Below the pieces are notes generated by a model, which ran no database searches, had not been told where the DNA came from, and worked only from the letters and a program-made list of their open reading frames with translations. A DNA stretch of 11,381 nt from UBA7236 sp964638865 (GTDB taxonomy: Bacteria > Bacteroidota > Bacteroidia > Chitinophagales > BACL12), in the NCBI GenBank assembly GCA_964638865.1, contig CAZXBG010000130.1:1-11381 (forward strand). Direction: 5' to 3'. A program made the translations under genes and the position numbers. Below, one piece after another: positions 7,878 through 11,381 of the stretch. Position 1 is the first letter of the stretch; each line of letters starts with the position of its first letter.

Positions 7878-7897
7878 CAAAAAGGCATACCTTTTTG
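7878..7897. other. Perfect 8-bp hairpin with CATA loop
   Basis: CAAAAAGG (7878-7885) and CCTTTTTG (7890-7897) pair perfectly around the 4-base loop CATA. No T run follows outside the stem, so it is not a standard intrinsic terminator, though it could act as a weak one on either strand. Confidence 0.5.
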
Positions 7898-7900
7898 CCC

Positions 7901-7919
7901 TCACGATTCACGATTCACG
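7901..7919. repeat. Short ATTCACG heptamer array
   Basis: TCACG (7901-7905) followed by ATTCACG at 7906-7912 and 7913-7919 gives about 2.7 copies of a second 7-bp unit. Related single units occur nearby, such as GATTCAC at 7806-7812 and GCTCACG at 7814-7820. The other strand reads CGTGAAT, which carries TGA and so places stops in all three frames. Confidence 0.75.
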
Positions 7920-7990
7920 AATTGTCAGACGTGAACCTTGAGCCCTTCCGGAACCATCTTCCCCTATAATCGTTTCTCCTTCTTATTAAG

Positions 7991-7998
7991 TACCTTTG
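7991..7998 (+). promoter_or_regulatory. -7 promoter element for purF
   Basis: TACCTTTG fully matches TAnnTTTG, 23 bp before the GTG start. Upstream, GTTTC at 7972-7976 is only a weak -33 candidate. The predicted leader is under 20 nt, too short for a purine riboswitch. Confidence 0.5.
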
Positions 7999-8021
7999 TA
8001 CTTCAGTAAGAAATCTATTTC

Positions 8022-9920
8022 GTGAGCGATAACATTAAGCATGAATGCGGTATAGCCCTCATTCGATTATTAAAGCCACTCTCCTATTACCATAAAAAAT
8101 ATGGAACTCCTCTGTATGGTTTAAATAAATTGTATCTCCTGATGGAAAAGGAGCACAATCGCGGGCAAGATGGAGCTGGAATTGCTACAATTAAAATAGA
8201 CCTCGCTCCGGGCTATAAATTTTTAGACAGGAGAAGAAGTATATCCCCAACCGCCATTAAGGATATTTTTGAGGATATTTTTAAAAAAACAGGTAAAATC
8301 CAGAAAAAAAACCCGGAGCGCTATAACAATACCGACTGGATGAAAAAAAATGTGCCTTTCACCGGCGAGGTATTGATGGGCCATTTGCGCTACGGAACTT
8401 ACGGAAGAAATGATATTGACAGTTGCCACCCCTTTGTGCGGGAAAATAACTGGATGACCAGAAATCTTGTTCTTGCAGGTAATTTTAATATGGTGAACAA
8501 CGATGAGCTGTTTCAGCAATTATTGGAACTCGGTCAGCACCCTACACAATTTGTGGATACCGTTACCGTAATGGAAAAGATAGGTCACTTTTTGGATAAT
8601 GAAGTGCAGAATTTATTTGACGAAAGAAAAGAATATCACGACAATAAAACATTGACTCAATTAATTGCCAGCGATCTGGATGTGCAACGAATTTTAGCCC
8701 GTTCTGCAAAAGATTTTGAAGGAGGATATGCAATGACAGGCATGTTTGGACACGGAGACGCATTTGTGTTGCGCGACCCGAATGGAATTCGCCCGTTGTA
8801 TTATTATCAGGATGATGAAGTTGTGGTTGCTGCAAGTGAACGCCCCGCTATTATGACCACTTTTGATGTTCCTTTTGATTCGGTAAAAGAATTAACTCCC
8901 GGACATGCATTAATTATTAAAAAGAAGGGAACAGTGCGGGAAGCAATGTGCAAGCCGCAGGGAGAAAAACTTTCCTGCAGTTTTGAACGCATTTATTTCT
9001 CCCGCGGTAACGATAAAGAAATTTACGAAGAGAGAAAAAATCTCGGTCGCGTTTTAACCGACAAAGTTTTAAAAGCCGTTAATTACGATTTTGAAAATAC
9101 CATTTTTTCTTTTATTCCCAACACGGCAGAAATTGCATTTTATGGATTAATAAAAGGAATAGAAGAATATCTTGCTTTACACAAGGCGGAAGAAATAAAT
9201 AAACTAAATGGCAACAAAAATATTGAAGCCATTCAAAAAATATTAAGTCTGCGCCCACGGGTAGAAAAACTTGCATTAAAAGATGTAAAACTGCGCACCT
9301 TTATTACAAACGATCACGATCGAGGCGATCTTGTGAGCCATGTGTATGATGTTACCTATGGTCAGGTAACGGATAGTAAAGACACCATCGTTTTATTAGA
9401 CGATTCTATAGTGAGAGGAACTACCTTACGCCAAAGTATTATTGCAATTTTGGATAGATTACACCCTAAAAAAATAATTATCGTTTCTTCTGCACCGCAA
9501 ATTCGTTATCCCGATTGTTACGGAATTGATATGAGCAAAATGGGTGATTTCGTAGCCTTTCGCGCAATGATGGAATTATTAAAAGAGGCGGGAAAAGAGG
9601 ATATGGTAAATGAAGTGTATGAGGAATGTAAAGTTGTAAATAAACTTCCCAACGAAAAAACGCACAACGCAGTAAAAAAATTATACGACCAATTTACCGA
9701 AGAACAGATCTCCAATAAAATTGCCGCGATCGTAAAAGCGCCTACTATAAAAGCGAAGGTTGAAGTTATTTATCAAACGGTTGATAATCTTCATCTTGCA
9801 GTTCCAAAAAATTTAGGTGATTGGTATTTTACCGGAAATTATCCTACTCCCGGTGGAAATAAAGTTGCAAATAAAGCCTTTATGAATTTTGTGGAGAAGA
9901 AGGATGTGAGGGCGTATTGA
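8022..9920 (+). CDS. purF: Amidophosphoribosyltransferase, large variant
   Basis: This 632-residue enzyme should catalyse the first step of de novo purine synthesis, forming phosphoribosylamine from PRPP and glutamine. The start is GTG at 8022; no alternative start would keep the catalytic cysteine. That cysteine is residue 9 in HECGIALI, so eight leading residues would have to be removed, as with the propeptide of Bacillus PurF. Glutaminase motifs are HNRGQDGAGIA (45-55), GHLRYGTYG (120-128), GNFNMVNND (153-161) and DPNGIRPLYYY (252-262). The transferase half has CSFERIYFSR (319-328), the PRPP loop IVLLDDSIVRGTT (456-468) and PDCYGIDM (497-504). It is longer than standard PurF (about 470-505) owing to an insert at about 60-110, another at about 380-425, and a C-terminal extension after 510. 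It stands alone with its own promoter and converges with the next gene. C319 and C499 suggest a possible Fe-S cluster, which is inference. Confidence 0.93.
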   Translation: MSDNIKHECGIALIRLLKPLSYYHKKYGTPLYGLNKLYLLMEKEHNRGQDGAGIATIKIDLAPGYKFLDRRRSISPTAIKDIFEDIFKKTGKIQKKNPERYNNTDWMKKNVPFTGEVLMGHLRYGTYGRNDIDSCHPFVRENNWMTRNLVLAGNFNMVNNDELFQQLLELGQHPTQFVDTVTVMEKIGHFLDNEVQNLFDERKEYHDNKTLTQLIASDLDVQRILARSAKDFEGGYAMTGMFGHGDAFVLRDPNGIRPLYYYQDDEVVVAASERPAIMTTFDVPFDSVKELTPGHALIIKKKGTVREAMCKPQGEKLSCSFERIYFSRGNDKEIYEERKNLGRVLTDKVLKAVNYDFENTIFSFIPNTAEIAFYGLIKGIEEYLALHKAEEINKLNGNKNIEAIQKILSLRPRVEKLALKDVKLRTFITNDHDRGDLVSHVYDVTYGQVTDSKDTIVLLDDSIVRGTTLRQSIIAILDRLHPKKIIIVSSAPQIRYPDCYGIDMSKMGDFVAFRAMMELLKEAGKEDMVNEVYEECKVVNKLPNEKTHNAVKKLYDQFTEEQISNKIAAIVKAPTIKAKVEVIYQTVDNLHLAVPKNLGDWYFTGNYPTPGGNKVANKAFMNFVEKKDVRAY

Positions 9921-9954
9921 GAATAAACTCTTTCAAAAATATATTTCTAAGAAA

Positions 9955-10707
9955 TTAACCCGGGCTTTTACTTTTGTTTGCTTCCTTTTTATGGGCTACA
10001 AGAATTAATACAGTCATAATTGCTAATGCAGTAAGCGAGGATTCAAGGGTCCCTAAATTAAGTCCGCCTTTAGCTACAGGTTTTGTTAATAAATCGCCGA
10101 AGGTTGCTCCAAAAGGTCTTGTAAAAACAAAGGCAATCCAGAAGAGTATAATGTGGTTGATTTTGGTGACGTAGTGCAATAAAACAACTATCAAAATAAT
10201 ACCGGCAGTTACCAAAGCGCCGTATGCATATCCTAAGTTTGCCACATCACTTAAATAATCGCCAAATGCAGTTCCTAAACTATTTGAAAATAGAATTGCA
10301 ATCCAATAATAAATTTCTTTATTTGAATTAAAAATTGGATATACTTCTAAATTTTTGAATTTTTTATACCATAATAATAAGGTAATAACGAGACCTGAAA
10401 ATAAAATGACACTTCCACCGGTATATCCAAGGTGTAAACTTCTATCAATAAAATCTGAAATTTCTGTTCCTAAAGTAGTAGTGGCAATAATTACCAACCA
10501 ATAAAAGACGGGAATGTATTTTTTGCGTGTCAGTTGAATACTAAGCACGATGAGTAAGAAGATAAAGGTTATGCCCAGTGCAACAGCATAACCGAGATTT
10601 AAGGTCATTGAAATAAAGTCGCCGAAGGTTTCACCTAAGGTGGTGGCTACAATTTTCATGATCCAAAATAGGAGTGTTATTTCGACAACTTTATTTTGAT
10701 TTTCCAT
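9955..10707 (-). CDS. DUF347-repeat integral membrane protein (COG4705-like)
   Basis: This 250-residue inner-membrane protein is built from four internal repeats, each with about two membrane helices, giving roughly eight in all. Each repeat has an aromatic-tryptophan start, a central LG...D segment and an LGY-type end. Repeat 1 has W15, TLGETFGDF (23-31) and NLGY (37-40). Repeat 2 has W70, TLGTEISDF and HLGY. Repeat 3 has W135, SLGTAFGDYL and NLGY. Repeat 4 has W190, PFGATFGDLL and NLG. This matches the DUF347 repeat family, whose function is unknown to me beyond transport-like topology. Repeat 2 lacks the GD pair (SD instead). The last residues are basic (KKEANKSKSPG), suggesting a cytoplasmic C-terminus. 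It starts at ATG 10705-10707 and ends 34 bp from the convergent purF, with no clear terminator between them. Family call is good; role unassigned. Confidence 0.88.
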   Translation of the reverse strand: MENQNKVVEITLLFWIMKIVATTLGETFGDFISMTLNLGYAVALGITFIFLLIVLSIQLTRKKYIPVFYWLVIIATTTLGTEISDFIDRSLHLGYTGGSVILFSGLVITLLLWYKKFKNLEVYPIFNSNKEIYYWIAILFSNSLGTAFGDYLSDVANLGYAYGALVTAGIILIVVLLHYVTKINHIILFWIAFVFTRPFGATFGDLLTKPVAKGGLNLGTLESSLTALAIMTVLILVAHKKEANKSKSPG

Positions 10708-10721
10708 TTTATATTCTTGAT

Positions 10722-10729
10722 CAAAGTTA
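10722..10729 (-). promoter_or_regulatory. -7 promoter element for the DUF347 gene
   Basis: The minus strand reads TAACTTTG, a full TAnnTTTG match 14 bp upstream of the ATG. No TTTG occurs at the expected 19-bp distance, so only the -7 half is supported. The leader would be nearly absent. Confidence 0.45.
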
Positions 10730-10930
10730 CAACTAATTCGTATTGAAAAATAAACAAAATGGGAATAATAATTTGATGTTCATTGTTGTAATTTAAGCTT
10801 TTTATTTAATTGCGAGGCTGATCTACATTCTGCGCAACAACGGAAAAAATTGCATCACACCCTAAACTCAGATAAAGATTCAGACTGTATTTCCCCACAA
10901 CTCATTGATTATATGAATTTAATTATATTC

Positions 10931-11077
10931 TCAGATCACTATATTTGATTTCTGCTTCTTTTTCGTTTTTATTTTAGGTTGTTCTGCTTCAAAAACGTAA
11001 GTTAATGTCAAATCTATAAAGCGATCGGTTTTTATTAATTCATCAAATTCCTTTCTAAGCGCCAAATACTCTGCATC
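10931..11077 (-). pseudogene. C-terminal coding fragment, family unknown
   Basis: A 48-codon frame ends at TGA (10931-10933 on the plus strand). It contains DAEYLALRKEFDELIK and FIDLTLTYVFEAEQPKIK, then a lysine-rich tail KTKKKQKSNIVI. Acidic-basic helix followed by a basic tail looks like the true C-terminus of a protein. There is no start codon, and a TAG at 11078-11080 closes it upstream; translation beyond that TAG (QIQRNTFKN) still looks protein-like for about a dozen codons until a TAA. I read it as the tail of a decayed gene. I do not recognise the family, and chance is possible. Confidence 0.35.
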
Positions 11078-11088
11078 CTAATTTTTAA

Positions 11089-11257
11089 ATGTATTTCTTT
11101 GAATTTGATTATGCCTTTAAAAATGCATCTGATTACAAATTAACAGATAATATTTATATCAAAATAATTAGTTACTCTGAATTGTTGTTTGAAAAAAAAC
11201 TCCACTCGTGTAAAGGATAATTTAGATGCAGAGGAATTAAATAATTTGAACGAATAA
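11089..11257 (+). pseudogene. Short ORF with a probable frameshift at an eight-A run
   Basis: ATG 11089 opens a frame reading MYFFEFDYAFKNASDY, then NIYIKIISYSELLFEKK, which ends at TAA 11218-11220 (43 residues). Dropping one base from the eight-A run at 11192-11199 joins it to a frame reading EKNSTRVKDNLDAEELNNLNE with a stop at 11255-11257, giving about 55 residues. The residues after the shift are acidic and hydrophilic, like a natural C-terminus. An in-frame TAA lies directly before the ATG. I do not recognise the product. It could be a small broken gene, a small gene with a sequencing error in the A run, or chance. Confidence 0.3.
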
Positions 11258-11329
11258 ATTTTAATCCCAAATTAATCAATATGCATTCGCAAATTAATTA
11301 AGCTATGGATTTAATTGGGTTTACCCTGA

Positions 11330-11381
11330 TTAGCGGGTCAAATTTATTTTCTGGGGAGCATCTGTCATTTCAATATCATCA
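11330..11381 (-). CDS. Possible 3' end of a gene entering from the right edge
   Basis: On the minus strand a frame enters from the window end and reads DDIEMTDAPQKINLTR before TAA (11330-11332). Seventeen codons are too few for a family call, but the composition looks coding. The plus strand is also open here (ATG 11305 to the edge), so the choice of strand is uncertain. Confidence 0.25.
   Translation of the reverse strand, partial: DDIEMTDAPQKINLTR

Larger units (their letters stand above)
7543..7990. other. Gene-free stretch between the T9SS pseudogene and purF
   Basis: No credible coding frame is present in these 448 bp. The first part (7543-7790) is AT-rich. It holds a 9-bp direct repeat AAAAATTTC (7558-7566 and 7574-7582), a lone -7-like TACTTTTG at 7624-7631 with no gene behind it, and a small palindrome GTAATGATTAC at 7671-7681 nested inside GGAG/CTCC. 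The second part (about 7795-7960) is clearly more GC-rich, with several small inverted repeats and the ATTCACG heptamers. Confidence 0.7.
10730..11381. other. Gene-poor AT-rich end of the window
   Basis: No intact gene is seen in these 652 bp. The stretch 10730-10930 holds nothing I can support; a plus-strand frame open from 10772 to 10948 has no start codon and no family likeness. From 10931 onward, short frames on both strands look like pieces of former genes (10931-11077 minus, 11089-11257 plus, 11330-11381 minus). A small imperfect inverted repeat (TAATT.GGG, loop TTTA, CCC..ATTA) lies at about 11312-11332. Confidence 0.5.

Noticed and set aside
7899..7925. CRISPR-like repeat
   Set aside because: Units are 7 bp in direct tandem with no spacers, so it is a simple tandem repeat.
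7800..8021. Purine riboswitch ahead of purF
   Set aside because: The best promoter element is 23 bp from the GTG, leaving too short a leader, and I see no aptamer-like core.
9974..10174. Plus-strand 66-codon frame opposite the DUF347 gene
   Set aside because: Antisense shadow of conserved membrane repeats; no promoter or homology seen.
10772..10948. Plus-strand open frame of about 58 codons
   Set aside because: No early start codon, composition looks random, and the end overlaps the more protein-like minus fragment.
1..11381. tRNA, rRNA, toxin-antitoxin pair, restriction or phage-defence module
   Set aside because: I saw no cloverleaf or rRNA motifs, and no intact gene belongs to those families.

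Overview
The window looks like chromosomal DNA of a member of the Bacteroidota. The evidence is AT-rich coding and spacer DNA, promoters of the Bacteroidota type (-33 TTTG, -7 TAnnTTTG) ahead of most genes, little sign of Shine-Dalgarno sites, a type IX secretion (T9SS) C-terminal sorting domain at 7258-7542, and a long, insert-bearing amidophosphoribosyltransferase. I cannot name a genus. Order Chitinophagales or a relative is a guess.

Layout. (1) 1-5000 is an envelope-folding block. A SlyD-type FKBP (128-634, minus strand) diverges from a tight three-gene operon: a two-domain secreted parvulin (846-2813), a lipoprotein with a TTG start (2815-3675), and a SurA-like two-domain parvulin (3672-5000). 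The gene joints are 1 bp and a 4-bp ATGA overlap, so the three are probably co-translated and likely act together on outer-membrane or secreted clients. (2) 5070-6035 is a MoxR AAA+ ATPase 69 bp downstream. No DUF58 or VWA partner follows it. (3) 6035-7990 is a decayed accessory strip: a heptamer repeat, a 30-codon fragment, the N-terminal stump of an IS1634-type transposase, a T9SS-exported protein broken by two stops and a frameshift, and a gene-free stretch with a GC-rich hairpin-forming block and a second heptamer repeat. (4) 8022-9920 is a PurF-like purine enzyme with its own good -7 promoter element. It converges with (5), a DUF347 membrane protein at 9955-10707 (minus strand). (6) 10708-11381 is AT-rich and gene-poor, with short fragments that look like remnants of coding sequence on both strands.

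The most unusual points are: the AATGAGT heptamer array placed downstream of two different genes in the same orientation relative to transcription, with a second 7-bp array elsewhere; the eight cysteines of the SurA-like protein, two of which replace residues of a conserved parvulin motif; and the layered decay around the T9SS pseudogene. I did not find a convincing new multi-gene defence or mobile system. The intact genes belong to recognisable families.
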